From Sphagnum magellanicum (Eukaryota; Streptophyta; Sphagnopsida; Sphagnales; Sphagnaceae), in assembly GCA_021904315.1 (NCBI GenBank), contig CM038909.1, positions 21,490,212 through 21,554,211 on the forward strand: a DNA stretch of 64,000 nt, written 5' to 3'. The translations under genes and the position numbers were made by a program. Below, one piece after another: positions 48,674 to 61,159 of this stretch (position 1 is its first letter; each line of letters starts with the position of its first letter). Under the pieces are notes generated by a model that ran no database searches, was not told the DNA's origin, and saw only the letters and a program-made list of their open reading frames with translations.

Positions 48674-48963
48674 AGAGCATCTCCACCCCAGCAACTCCTT
48701 TATTTTAAAATAGAATCGTGTTTAATGATCACTGTCCCCACCCACAAACGTCATAAAATTCCCTTTAAACACTTAAAGACCATTTATGTCCTTACATCTG
48801 GACGAGTAACAGTCACTGTCCAAATCCATCGTAGAAAATCTTTAAAGGACTTAAAATGTCCAGTGCAAAATGGACATCAATACAGGAGAGCAGCAGGATT
48901 CACACTATCCTGCTGCAAGATTTAATGAAAAGGGGTGATGGTAGGTGTGGGGTGGAGATGCTC
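48674..48963. mobile_element. PIF/Harbinger-like MITE (290 bp)
   Basis: Termini AGAGCATCTCCACCCCA and GGGGTGGAGATGCTC are inverted repeats of the GAGCATCTCCA type known from plant PIF/Harbinger-related MITEs. A TAA trinucleotide flanks both sides (48,671-48,673 and 48,964-48,966), as expected for that superfamily. It splits an R2 copy. The same site at about 3,530 and its inverse at about 16,190 are empty. No transposase is encoded. Confidence 0.85.
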
Positions 48964-48966
48964 TAA

Positions 48967-49794
48967 GTGTTCACCACTTCACCGCTGATTGAAGTTGGTG
49001 ATTATGACATCATGAAATGACTTGCCCATCTCATATCTGAAGAAGCTTGAGATCAACTCTCTAACTAAGGTTCCATCTAGTCTACGCCATCTGGATCTTC
49101 TAGGGTTGAAGTGAAGCGTGGACCTGATTCCTGTAAACCTTGACACTCAGGGGTTTCTGCAGCATAAAAACCAGTGTATTCTTTTGTATATTTTTCATAT
49201 TAAGGGTTTTTTTTTACAAGACTACCAAATGTTTTCTGTTGTGGAAAAATGAAGGCTATGTGTTCATTTTTAAAATAAAAGACGTTAAATTCCAAAACTT
49301 TATGTGTAAAAAAATGCAAGAAACACAACCATATTTTAGCAAATTGAACATTTGTGAGGCTGTGAGTAGTGAGCCTACTTTAAAAGTTACAAAGTTAAAT
49401 TTGCAACATAGATGGTTTGCAAAATTCAAACAAAACATGTAATCGCTGTAGAAGTTCAAAACTTATAGAAAATACTCAAAAAATTACATTGCAAAGTCTA
49501 TAATCTTAGTAATAGGTATTGAAGAAAAACTCTAGAGCAGTAATTTATTACATAATGTACATTCAAAAACTCAAAATCAACCAAAAAAATTTAAAGGGAT
49601 AGGGAATCGAAATATGGTAGTAATGCATGCATTTGAAGAACTATTGAGAACACCTCTTGAGTTTGGATTATGGATTTTAAAGTTATAAATAGGAGTAGCC
49701 AAAGATTAGAATTAAAGATCCAACAATAGAATCACAAAATGGATAAGGATTTGGCAACAATGTAGGTGCTTGAAAAATTATTGAGAATTCCTTG
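48967..49794. other. R2 flank and unassigned spacer
   Basis: The first bases (GTTCACCACTTCACC) continue R2. The rest has no recognised gene. 49,620-49,790 is a partial duplicate of the sequence just right of the CACTA-like element (51,410-51,480: AAAGATCCAAYAATAGAAYC, ACAAAATGGAT). Confidence 0.5.
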
Positions 49795-51409
49795 CACTAA
49801 AAGAAATCTTGCATTTTGCAACTATTCAATGTGTGATCATATGTGATTAATTGTCATTTGTAACTATGTTTTGTTATTTTTACAACTAGTCACCAACTTT
49901 TTCAATCTATTAATTTTCTTGCAACCATAGTATGACTAGGTTGTGATTATTAAAGCTTCCTTGTTGACTAGTTTTTGGGGCTTTTTATTTGAGAATAGGC
50001 TTCTATGTAAAATTAGTTGCAAAAATAGTTGTAATTCGTTTTTTCTATCTAGTTTACTTATAATTTTGCAATACATTAAGGTTTTTTGAAAACTTATTAG
50101 GGATATATGTATAGAATTGTGTATTTATGTTGTATTTAAGGCATGTTAAATACATATTTTATATATATTGTGGTTAGATAAGCTAAGTAAATAGGTAAGT
50201 AAATAGGTAGGTAATGAATTAGGTAAGGCTACCCACTAATTGAGTAATATATTCAACCTTTTTTTTAAATGAGTTGTATCTTATTCAAACCAATAAATAA
50301 AACCAAAGCCAGAATTGGAATGGCAATTACAAGGCATGATGGGAGTGGTTGCTAAAGTTTCCTTTTGAAAACTTTAATTGTTAATAGTTACAAGTGAATT
50401 AATGAGTTAATAATGTTAATATATGTTTAAAATTTCTAAATTATAATTATTAATTAATAAATTATAATTCACTAATTTATTATTTAATTATTAATATCAA
50501 CGAAATTAATAATAATAGGGAGTAGGTAGGTTGGTAAATGGGTAGGTAATTAATTAATTAGTTTGTTAATTAACCACTTATTTACCTAAAATTTTTATTA
50601 AAAAAGAGGATAGAAAAACACGTGGGATAAACTTTATGTTTGCAACTTGATTTGCAATTAAGTTGTAATTAAAAAGTTTATTCTATATGTTTTGTTCTTT
50701 ATTTTCATCTTGTAATTTATACAATGAAGGTGTTTTGTCTTAGATTTTCATATTTAAAAACATGTGTCAATTGAGATGAACCAATCAAAAAGGTTTAACC
50801 CTAAAGACTAAACCAAAAATAAAATAAAAATATTTATGTTTCCATCTTTTAACTTACTTGCCACCTTAGCTTACTTAGATAAGTAGGTTCAATTGACTTC
50901 CTTCCCTACTTACTTACTTACTTACTTAGTCCTACTCATTTACCTAGATATTGATTTAAATTTATTTTGAACAAAATTTAATTTCATTTTCATGAAATAT
51001 GTCCAAATTATGGCATGTGGCAAATTTAATCCCATTAAAACAAATTATTCAATGTGAGAAATTTCCTTTGATGAACATGGTAAAACTATAAGTCATTTTA
51101 AATAGACAATGAAAATTTGATTTATATTTTTTAAGAAAATTAATATTTTATTTTATTACCAAATGACAATTAGTGAGTGGGTTATATGTTTGTTACAAAA
51201 ATGGGGACTAGTTGCAAGTTGAATGTGCATATTCAATGGATGGGAGCATGTGTGTTGACTATATACATCATCCATGTGAAATGTGCTAACATCATGGCGA
51301 ATGATCATTTATGACTAGATGTTAGGTAAATTCTTAATCGTTGATATTAGTTGCAACTTATTTATAGTCACAAATTATAGTCAATTAAATTGGCACTTTT
51401 CTTTTAGTG
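49795..51409. mobile_element. CACTA-like element 1 (about 1.6 kb, non-autonomous)
   Basis: Begins CACTAAAAGAAATC and ends with the reverse complement of CACTAAAAGAAAAG, close to the plant CACTA terminus CACTACAAGAAA. The subterminal region repeats short AACTA / AGTCACAAATTATAGTCA motifs shared with element 2. The interior is AT-rich with GTAG/CTAC runs and no transposase. The flanking trinucleotides (TTG, TTT) do not match exactly, so the target duplication is not confirmed. Confidence 0.6.
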
Positions 51410-52499
51410 TTTTAGGTTTGAAGTTAGAAATAACCAAAGCCCAATGTTAAAGATCCAATAATAGAACCACAAAATGGATTTACATCATTAAAACTAAAAG
51501 GGTTAATCAACAAAATTTGTGAAAGCTTCATGTCCAAACTTCAAAGGATACAACAATAGACCTAGGTATCACCATACTGCTTACATTCATTTTTCCAAAA
51601 ATAATTGCCTCCTTGCGAGGAAATTGAATTAATGTCAAGAATTATTGTCAAAACATGTTCATAACCATGGGAAGATGAAGATTCAATTTTTTACAAATGC
51701 TAGATTTCAAATTTTTCAAATTTGAAAAACACCTTTCATCCTTCACACACCCTGAAACAAGGAAACATTGTGAAATCAACAAAAATTTAACAACCTAGTT
51801 AATGAAACACAAAACAAACATAAAAGGAAAGAATGTAAATTATGGTGAAGGTGAAAAACTTGTAATTGTAGCTTCCACACCATTCACACATTAATCCCAA
51901 ACTTCCCTTGTAATATATGATACCTTGTCCCTTGTCACTTAGTCATTGCAACGAGAGTAGATATGATTAGCCTTCAAATCAAAATGGAAATGCTCAACAA
52001 AAGGTCCAAGAAGTTGTGTCCATCAAATAACGATGTTGTCAACAGCACAATCAACAAAGGATGTTACTCATAGAATGTATCTAAGCCAAATTTTGTGGTA
52101 GGATTAACACACAAATAATACTATTATTCTTGATAGATTTTGACTACATTAATAAAATCACAAATAATTTTTTTTTTCTTGTGAAAATTTAATCAATTAT
52201 GCATTAATTCCAACATATAATAAGGTGGTAGAAGAATGTCAAGATTAACCAAGAGGTCAAAGTTGGTTGCAACTTAAAAATTTGAGCCCATGTCCATGCT
52301 TATTTTTGCCAAAAAAGTTTTGTATTTTACCATGACCTTCTTGATTAAGCTAAGCATGGAAATTCATTTCATTTTCATGTTTTTCAAGAGCTTACACCTT
52401 TTATTTTCCATGTTGCTAATTGATTTTGTGACTTCCAAATGCCTCTTTGGACTTTTGCAAAAATATTGAAAAAAAGCTTGAAGTAAACCTTTCAATTGA
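51410..52499. other. Unassigned AT-rich spacer
   Basis: Apart from the duplicate of 49,670-49,750 at its left edge, no gene, repeat or RNA is recognised. Confidence 0.45.
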
Positions 52500-54440
52500 C
52501 ATTAGAAGAAATTTGGAAATAAATGACTACAATTTTAGTTGCAAAAGACAAAATTTTAGTCATAATGGACACATGTGATTATAAACCCTATAGTCACCTT
52601 GGACAAGTGGCAAAAGACAACTAGTCACAAAAAGCTCCACATGGCATGTACAATCATTTTTGTAGTCACATATCATATATGGATTTTTCATCCATTGACT
52701 AGTCGTAAGATTATGTAACTACAAATACAACTACATAAAATATTGGGCATCAATTTTAAAATAATTAAATTTAAATGATTTAATATATTTTTAAAATCAC
52801 ATTTATTAAGTACATTATTTATATTTATGTAAATAATGTAATATAATAATTCATATTATTGGTAATTTCATAAATTTTCAACCTATGAGTTGTTAACATG
52901 TGTGACCACTTAGGCTACACTAAAAACCTAATTTAGGTAGCTAGGTAAGCCACTTAGTCTAAGTACCTAGGTGGGCCTAGGTAGGCACCTAGGTTAAGTA
53001 GCTTAATTATGTAAGGTACATACTGTCATCACACCATCGTTGACCACAACTATGTAACTTGTGAAGTTTGATCCTTAAACCCAAAGGATGGATATCAACT
53101 CCTTTGCCATCAAACCATTTGACTTGATGTGCAAATATAGTGGAATGCATTTTATTTAACCTATACTTGATTTTAAACATTACACAAACATCAATTTCAA
53201 TATTTTATATTTTATTGATATTTTGTCCAAATGGAAAAAAATTTAAAGTTGATTCTTAAAATACTTTCAATGACATACATAATTATATATATTTTTCTTC
53301 CAGAAATGTACAATAATTTGAATAAATGTTTTCTAAATTTTGTTAATTGAATTTCATTTCGATGATGATTTGTTGGAATTTTCTTTTCAAACACGTGCTT
53401 TATAAATGAAAAATATTTTACGACTAATATTTAATAATAAATAAATAAATAATCTCCCACATATTAATCCTTCATTTCATTCAAAAAAATTTATACAATG
53501 TGATTATAATATATCATAATTTTAATTAGTTCACATATAATTTTTATAAATGGATAATATATCTATCACATTTCAAATAATTTTTTAAAAAAAACTAGTT
53601 ATAATATTTATGATGTATAATAATTTTTATATTTTATATTTTAATCTAAATCACATTTAGTAATGTTAGATAAATATTTAATTTGATGGAATTTTAAGTT
53701 TTATAATCTTTCAAAGATAACATATAAATTTTATCTAAAATAATGGTAAAAGTTTTATGGTCAAATAAATGATATATTTCTTAGACATCTTAAACCTCTA
53801 TTTGATTAAAAAAATATCATACTTGATTATGATTATAATAAGTTGTAATTTTACCAATAAAATTTAATCTACATGTATAGTATATAATTAAATAATCATC
53901 ATATATAATCTTTCAAATAGATCATAAATCAATATATTTAATAAAAATATAATAATTTTTATTGTCAATGTCAATAAACAATACAAAATACCAATAAATA
54001 GTTACACATAAATTGATTATCAAACAAATATTGTAATTCCCAAAAATGCCACATATGTTTTAATCATCAAAATATTGTAAATGGAAAAATTATTGGTTTT
54101 AGTTGCCAAAACAACTATGACCAATTGCAAAAACAACTAGGTTTTCATCCATCCAAGGATCCATTCACAATATTGAATGAAAAATGTGCATTTTCATTTT
54201 ACTTTTCCATCCAAACATGTAATAGTCACAAATTATAGTCACACTTTCAACTTCATTTGATTATATCAACATGGTAGTCGCATATGCGATTACAATAGTC
54301 ACATATATGACTACACACATTTACGATTAAGATGACATGTAGGATTAACCCAACTGTAGTCATAAAAGAAATTGATTTGGACACTAGTTGCATCTATAGT
54401 CGTAACCATATGGTTGGAATGGACAAGATGTTTTCTAGTG
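52500..54440. mobile_element. CACTA-like element 2 (about 1.9 kb, non-autonomous)
   Basis: Starts CATTAGAAGAAATT; the reverse complement of its end is CACTAGAAAACATC. TGA flanks both sides (52,497-52,499 and 54,441-54,443), fitting the 3-bp duplication of CACTA elements. Both ends are packed with TAGTCACA / TAGTTGCA motifs, the usual subterminal repeats. The middle (53.1-54.0 kb) is extremely AT-rich and codes for nothing recognisable. Confidence 0.6.
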
Positions 54441-55439
54441 TGATGCATCAAAGGAAAAGTAAACAAGGTCTACACTACAAGACTACTACGATGAGAAACA
54501 CAATGTATGCCCAAGCTAAAAAAACCAAGGATTCATAGATCTAAATTGTGATGTGGGTAAAGTTCAAACCTTGAAAAAATTCACATTGTCAGCACCAAAA
54601 ACAATTAGTTTTTTTTTTAACAACACCCCAATCCAAACCTCCTTCTTGCAACAACAAAGCCATTATGTATTCCATTAAAATTTTCACATTAGACCCATCC
54701 AACACCTAAACAAATGACAACAAGGCAATACAAACCTAATTGTTTGCCATGTAAATGTGGTTAAACAACCATTGTTAGCTATCAATTGAAATCACCTTGT
54801 CACAAGTGATGGAAAAATATTGAACATTTGCCATTGCTACCTTTAAGGCCCTTAGAACTTTAAGGTGTAGGTGTTTGCCAATTTCCCACCCAAAAGCATC
54901 AATCTAATGTTTTTGAAACATATTTTTCATCTTCAAGTATTTGGATAAGGGCTTCAAAGCCTCGTACTCAACCCTGGGTTGCTCTTTTTTGTAGAATGTG
55001 GAAGAATGTAATAAATTGCTTGTTAATTATCCACATCCATGCCATCACCCACTTGGTCCAAAATAAAAATATCAAGTCATTGAGCAACAAACAACACCAA
55101 ATTATAAGAATGTTTATTATTCTTCTTGTAGTGTATTTGTTTATCTTCAAGCCTTACTAGAGATATTGTGTTATACTTGTCACTTTCCCATGTGTTTTTC
55201 CAAGTTATCTCACATGGGCACAATATGCTTAGCCACACCGAAAGCCATAATCGGCGTAACTAAACATATTGTGCCCAAGTGCCACACAAGCCCGAGAGTC
55301 TTCCCATTTTCAACTTGCATCATAGTTCTTCCAACCTCTTTTTGAATGGAATTTCCACAACAATGAAATTTATGATTGTAATCAATTTGAAGACAATGGG
55401 ATGAGTTCGACAAGTGGGTCAAAACTAAAATTGAGGAAA
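54441..55439. other. Unassigned spacer
   Basis: No recognisable gene. Frames at 54,968-55,150 and 55,210-55,446 (minus) have no known domain. Confidence 0.45.
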
Positions 55440-56080
55440 GGGTCAACTATCAAATGGCCACCTAACTAATTGCCTTTTGTATCACCTAAGTAGGTTTTAG
55501 GTTTTACTCCTCCCCCCCCCTCCCCTTTTTTTTGTTGTTTTATTAACTAGAAGTGCATGCCCATGTTGAGTATTTGCCAAGTCCAAACTCAAAAAGATTC
55601 TTGTACCATTGTTTTGTGAAATGATTTTGAATTTTGAATTGAACTCACAACAACCATGAATTACAAATGTATATTTTATTTTCAAGTTTTACCCCTAGCA
55701 TGTATTCTGAATTTGGATTGGATGAGAAGTTGCAACTAGATTGATAACCTACTAGATGAAATTTCAAAGTGGGTTATAATTTTCTTAAGATTTGAGGATA
55801 CAAGAGCCAGTCCACCTAGGCACTTGAACAACACCAAAAGATGGAGTGCATGGTTATGGAAGAGCAAAAGTCAATTACCATTGGCCTGTATACCCTATGT
55901 TTCTTAACCCTTTCCATAAGAATTTTTGCATAGCCAGAGGTCAGGACTCAGGACCAGGATTATGTGAATATTCCATACCATGGTTTATTGTCATTGGTAA
56001 TGGCCATTTTGCCATTCCAGCCTGGTTAACAATAATTTGTTTTCAAACCCTATTCCTAGCATAGGCCTGACAAGTTACAA
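55440..56080 (+). repeat. Dispersed repeat R3, copy 3
   Basis: Matches copy 1 from GTAGGTTTTAGG through TTGAGTATTTGCCAAGT, CATTGTTTTGTGAAATGA, CAACACCAAAAGATGGA, ATACCATGGTTTAT and CAAGTTACAAGTTAC. About 300 bp present in copy 1 is missing. A C-rich run lies near 55,510. Confidence 0.65.
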
Positions 56081-56707
56081 GTTACTCTGTCCACAAAATT
56101 CGTGCTATTAGCCTAGGCCAAAATAGGTGATGAACACAGTGGAAATTTCTGCTCAGCCAATGATGAATTGCAACATGCACCAAATATATCAGTTTTTATT
56201 CTTTTAGGGAAGGTGTGGGTGGGTGTTTGAATTTTTTGGATTATTTTGTTCTCAATGTGTTCACAACTAGTTCTCATTATGTTCCCAATTGACTAAGTGA
56301 TAAACATGTTCCCCAAGCTCCAAAGGTGTTCCTCAACATGGTCCCAATAACACCTCAATTTGTCCAATATGCTTTGCCCAATATTATCTTCTTGGAACCT
56401 ACATAGGAGAACATAATGGGAACACAAGAAAAAATAAAATTCATCTTCACACCACCCACCCTCCAACCCAAAAAAAATAAAAATGAACCCCCTTGGGTGT
56501 ATGTTCAGTTGTCTCGTTGGCTCCATGCATATTCTATTCCTAGACATGGTTGCCACCATATTTTTGCTTCAGGTATAAACCCTTCTACAAACCACACTGT
56601 ACCTAAGTTATTCAGAGCATCATAATACGGGTTCTGAGGTGATGTGTTTCCTGTTATAGAGCGAGAGGTGATGTGTAGCAAGCTTGGAGAATTTTGTGAA
56701 TGCACAA
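56081..56707. other. Unassigned spacer left of the LINE
   Basis: No gene recognised. ATTGTGCATTC on the minus strand directly follows the LINE tail, where one side of the target duplication should lie. No clear partner was found beyond the 5' end. Confidence 0.45.
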
Positions 56708-56733
56708 TCTTTCTTTCTTTCTTTCTTTCTTTT
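56708..56733 (-). repeat. LINE 3' tail: (GAAA)n tetranucleotide repeat
   Basis: Read on the LINE strand the element ends TTAAAAGAAAGAAAGAAAGA, a tetranucleotide tail instead of poly-A. It marks the 3' end of the insertion. Confidence 0.85.
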
Positions 56734-56778
56734 AATTTAACGTCAATACCCGGACCAGAGAGATCCATTTGACGACAA

Positions 56779-59700
56779 TTACAAAGTTGACTTGATCAAA
56801 ACACTCCTGTTGTCTAGGCAAGAAACTAAGTACAAAGCTACCGCTTTCTGATTAGCCGAATGCATCAATTCAAGAAGTAAGTTGCACGGTGTCAATTGTT
56901 TCCCTAACTGTTGACTAAACTTGTAACGAATGTCATGGTGAGCTGGGCACACTAATAACAAGTGGTCTTCATCCTCAACAGCTCCTAGGGAACATAGACG
57001 ACAAATCCTATCTCTCCTCGGGACACTCTCAGGCTTTGCATGCCTGCCACACTCTACCTCCAAACGATGGTTTGAACATCTGAACCTTGACAAAGATTGC
57101 CTAAGCTGAACATTTGTGATCACTTGCAAATACCTCTGATGTGCATATGAGTATCCAGATTCTATTGTACAGCTTGTGTTCATCAGCTGGTATGTACGTA
57201 ATCTGCTACTTTTGGTTCTGACCTGGTCACCATAAGTGGATTCTAAGTAAGAAGCATGTGCCCTTGTTATAGCACACTTGATATTAGCATAGAGAACTTG
57301 AACACCTTGGTCTTTAAGCCACAACTGCACGTTCCGGAGCCAACATTGTTGGTTATCATTGAGCATGCTGAGCATCTGGATCTGGGTCTGGTAGGCACAG
57401 TACAACAGACGATCTGCTGTGGATTTCCGTAATCTATCATAATACTTGAGAGTTTGTTGCCACCAAAAATATTCTAATGGATACCTTCCAAACTCCCCCA
57501 ACACAACAAAAGTGCTTGTTGTTTTATTGACCCCTAATATTCCTCTCAGGAACATTCTATGTACTTGTTCTGCTTGTTGCAACCCTTTCGCCCCTGTACA
57601 ACCTGTCCACACCTCGCATGCATAGCTCAGTACTGGGCATACTAGTGAGTCGAACAACTGACACATTACTTCCGGATCTGTTATGCTCAAATCATTGCAT
57701 CTGCGGCGTAATGCAAACAGTGCCTTCTTCCCAGCAGCGGTCAATTTGGCTATGGCTACTGCCATGCCTTTTGTACTATGTAACTCTAAGCCCAAGTATC
57801 TGAATGATTGAACCCGCTCAATGGTTGTCCCTCTGTATGTGAACTCTGGCGCTACACTGCGGTGTTTCTCAAACACCACCACCTTGGTCTTGCTCACATT
57901 GATGACCAATTGTCGGACAACACAAAACTCAGACAAAACATTTATTTGTTTCTGCAACCCTTGTGGGGTTTCTGACATCAATGCCAGATCATCGGCATAC
58001 AACAGTAATTTGACTATTATGTCTGCCAGTTGTGGCGGGCTGTCGCCCTCAAGTGCATCTAGATGTTTCTCAAGTCCATCAAGGTAGAGTCCAAAAAGCA
58101 ATGGACTCAGTGGACAGCCTTGTTTGACCCCAATGCCACATGGAAACCGGGCTGATAGCCCTTCTGTTGGATGCATAACTCTAACGCTATCCTGGCTATA
58201 CATGCTCTGTAGACACTGCATGAAGCGACCCACAATTCCCATCTCATCTAACACTTGCCATAGCAGATCACGGGGCACTGTATCAAAAGCTTTGCGGAAG
58301 TCCACAAAACAGCAGTACACCTTTTTGCATTTGTGAATGTTTTGTTCAATGAGCGTTCACAGAATGTACAGGTTATCCGTGGTGCGGAAATCTTTCCTAA
58401 AACCAGCCTGTCCCCTAGCACGTAGGCCCCTCTCTTCTGCCCAGCTACTCAACTGTGCCTCAAGAATCATGGCAAACACCTTAGCCAATATAGGACCCAC
58501 TGTGATTCCCCTGTAGTTTTCAAATTGCAAGGCATCACCACCCTTGTGCAATGCATGAATGACTCCAGTAGACAAGCTTGTTGAGTAACCTTGTTGCAAC
58601 AACTTGTTGAATACAATCTGTAGTGGCACGTGTAACATATCGCCAGCATCAAGTAGAAACTCTGCTTTGATGCCATCTAAGCCAGCAGACTTGTTACGTT
58701 TGAGTCTCCTCATCACTTGTGCAATCTCATCCAAGGTTATGTCACAGTTTAGTGTGCTGCAAGCATCACTCGCAAAAGGGTGTGACAAGTTGAAGACCAC
58801 CTGATCTGTAGAGCTACCCTGTGCCCCAGCTGGATTACTGGGGCATTGTCCTTCCAGTAGCTTCTGGAAGCCAGTAACCAAGTCTGTTTTGCTGATAGCA
58901 ATGGATCGCTCCTTGGTCTTGGAGTATTGCCTCCAGAAGCTGGCTGGATTTGTCTTGGCTAGTGCACACAACTGTCGCCCTTGCAGCTTCTTGTACATGC
59001 GTTTCTTACGACGCAGTAGCTGTTTAAGTTGCTTCTTCCATTCGTGTGCTAGATGGCTATTAGGATGAAGCTTTGCATATGCAGATACTTCCTTGTGCTT
59101 GCTACGACATTCAGTGTCAAACCATGGTTGATGACGATGTTGTGTTGTACTGGTGCGTGCCGCAGGGCAGCCATGCACAGCCATAGCGACGTTACAAATG
59201 CAATCATGCAACAACTGCACGGCCATGTCCACATTGTTTGTGTCACTCATCTGTGCTGTGCACTGGGCAATCTGTTGCTGCAAGTGTTGACAATACTGTG
59301 TGCACTTGCTAGCATCATATTTGAAACGACGGATGTCTACACGAGAGTCTGAAATTGTGGGTGACACATGTTGCCAAGGTAACTGCAAGTTGAGTGAAAG
59401 TGGCCTGTGGTCGGAATCACCCCCTTTTCCACAGAATAGAGGGGATTTATGTACCACAAGTGATGTGGCACAATCAAACAGAGCAGGTGATGCGACCATA
59501 TAATCCACAAGGCTGGAGCCGCCATTGGCAAGGCAAGTGCATTCCCCTGATACATCGCCTGTGATCCTGCCATTGAGAATGAACAATCCCGAGGAGCTAC
59601 AAAGGTCTAAGAACTCATTGTGCCAACCTTTCAACCCCCCCTTGTTCGAGTTATGTCGCTTAGGCAAAACCTCCGGGAAGTCATTCCCCAATGGCAGTGT

Positions 59701-60252
59701 GTCAGGTATGTGCTCTGTAAAGTAACGACAATCAACATAGTCGTCAGCTGCACTAGTCCTTGCATTGAAATCACCACTGAGTAAAATACTGCCCCCAAAG
59801 TCCTGAATCATGCCGACCTCTGCAACAATGTTATCAAACAAACCTTCATTAGCATATGGGGACCTTTTGGGTGGAGCATATACTACAGCCAAAAATAACG
59901 ATGCAGCCCCCGAACATTGGAACTGTAACCACAATCTGGTGCCATCTGTGCTCTGTTTCCATAAGGATACACAATCTGACCAGGAGTCATTTACAAATAC
60001 TACAACACCACCACTATGTTTCACTGTTGCTCTGACTGAGCTCATGTCAAATACAGGGCGTGGATTGTGTAAACACTGAAAACCAGGCATCTGCAGTGGT
60101 GTTTCATCAGGGAACAAGTGGGTTTCTGTGAGTGCAATAACATCTGATTCATCAAACAATCTCTGTATATGTGAACTGGTACTTAGCTTTGTGTTTGTCC
60201 CCCCATGGATGTTCCACAAGGAGACTCGTAATGCTCTCTGGTCCCAGCACCC
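56779..60252 (-). pseudogene. LINE ORF2: APE endonuclease-reverse transcriptase, one internal stop
   Basis: Makes the nick and copies LINE RNA at the target. Counting from LWNIHGG (60,219), the endonuclease shows TETH (Glu about 32), YAPP (about 114), SGDFNA (148-153), LVDYMV (237-242) and SDHRP (269-273), so every catalytic motif is present. The RT follows with NKSAGLDGIKAEF, HKGGDALQFENYRGI, GQAGFRKDFRTTDN, FVDFRKAFDTVPRD, GVKQGCPLSPLLFGLY and the active-site LLLYADDLA. Near the C-terminus CRLC...DH...C gives a CX2CX9HX4C zinc knuckle. The one interruption is TGA at 58,357-58,359 in LYIL-stop-TLIEQ, where relatives have Arg (CGA). No true ATG is evident at the start: the frame opens straight from ORF1 after a single TAG. 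Confidence 0.88.
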
Positions 60253-61155
60253 CTAATGCTGAGCTGTGACTTTGGTGTCATTGATGTAAAGGTCTGCGCC
60301 ACGCCAATAAGCTTTCATCTTGTCCGCTTTGGCCTTCTCAAATAGATGCCATGATGCCCTTTTTTGCTCTTGCTGCTGTTTGGTCAAATCCTCCTCCAAG
60401 CCCCAGTGGGTACCTTTCAGAATTACACGGTTCTGAAAGACAACTTTTCTATCCTCAGCTGTAGCAAAAGTAACAAGTACAGCTCGTTTGTGCGCAGTCC
60501 CAGGTTTGGTCTTAGCTCTCCTGCTGATGGGCTGGCGCACTGCTGCCACAGCCTTGATGGCTAGCTTCATCTGTCCTTATAGAACCTGACTATTGACTTG
60601 ATCGAGCAGTTGTTGTGTTGTTTCACCTTCTGTTTCGTCAAATCGTATGATACGTGCATTGCAGGAGCGTGTGGCGCGTTCCCTGGCCTCACCTTGGCGG
60701 ACAAAGTTATCCATCTGTTTGCCCATTTCCTTCACAATGTCCACCCACCTGCCCCCTGACTCCTCCACCACCTCCTTAACAAGTTGTTTTGTAACCTCAT
60801 TGTCATGATTGGCAGTAGGGGCTGACTATTGGGCTGCTGTGATACGGTCCAGGAATTTGTTGGTGACTTGCTCAAAGATCTGTTGCGATTGTGCAATTTG
60901 TGCTTCGATCTTCTTTTGAGCATGTTCAAGGAGTGTGTTGAGCTTGTCTTCGTTGTCATTTTGTGCCTTCTGGTTTTTCTCAGACTTCAAAATAGGTGTT
61001 TCGAATAAATGGTCAACAATTGCTAGATGTTGTTCTACCTTTGTTTTTCCTGGCAAGCTGTAAAGCACGCAAACAGACTGGGCTTGCTTGCTGTCTAGGC
61101 TAAAAACACACCTCAGACTACGAGGGTGAAACTCTGAGGGGTCATACTCTGTCAT
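60253..61155 (-). pseudogene. LINE ORF1: RNA-binding protein, two internal stops
   Basis: Starts at ATG 61,155. The N-terminal half (about residues 45-110) is a Lys/Glu/Gln-rich, probably coiled-coil stretch (KLNTLLEHAQKKIEAQIAQS). A segment CNARIIRFDETEGE could begin an RRM-like fold. The C-terminal part (RAVLVTFATAEDRKVVFQN, KADKMKAYWRGADLYIND) resembles the L1 ORF1p C-terminal domain. TAG at 60,826-60,828 and TAA at 60,577-60,579 interrupt it, and the natural-looking end is TAG at 60,253-60,255. The frame is unbroken across all three and into ORF2. The role by family is binding LINE RNA into a particle. Confidence 0.72.
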
Positions 61156-61159
61156 CGTC

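Noticed and set aside
56779-61155. In-frame stops removed by U-to-C RNA editing
   Set aside because: TAA, TAG and TGA to CAA, CAG and CGA is exactly the pattern of U-to-C editing in some plant organelles, but this is a nuclear-type LINE in a repeat-rich region. Deamination explains it more simply.
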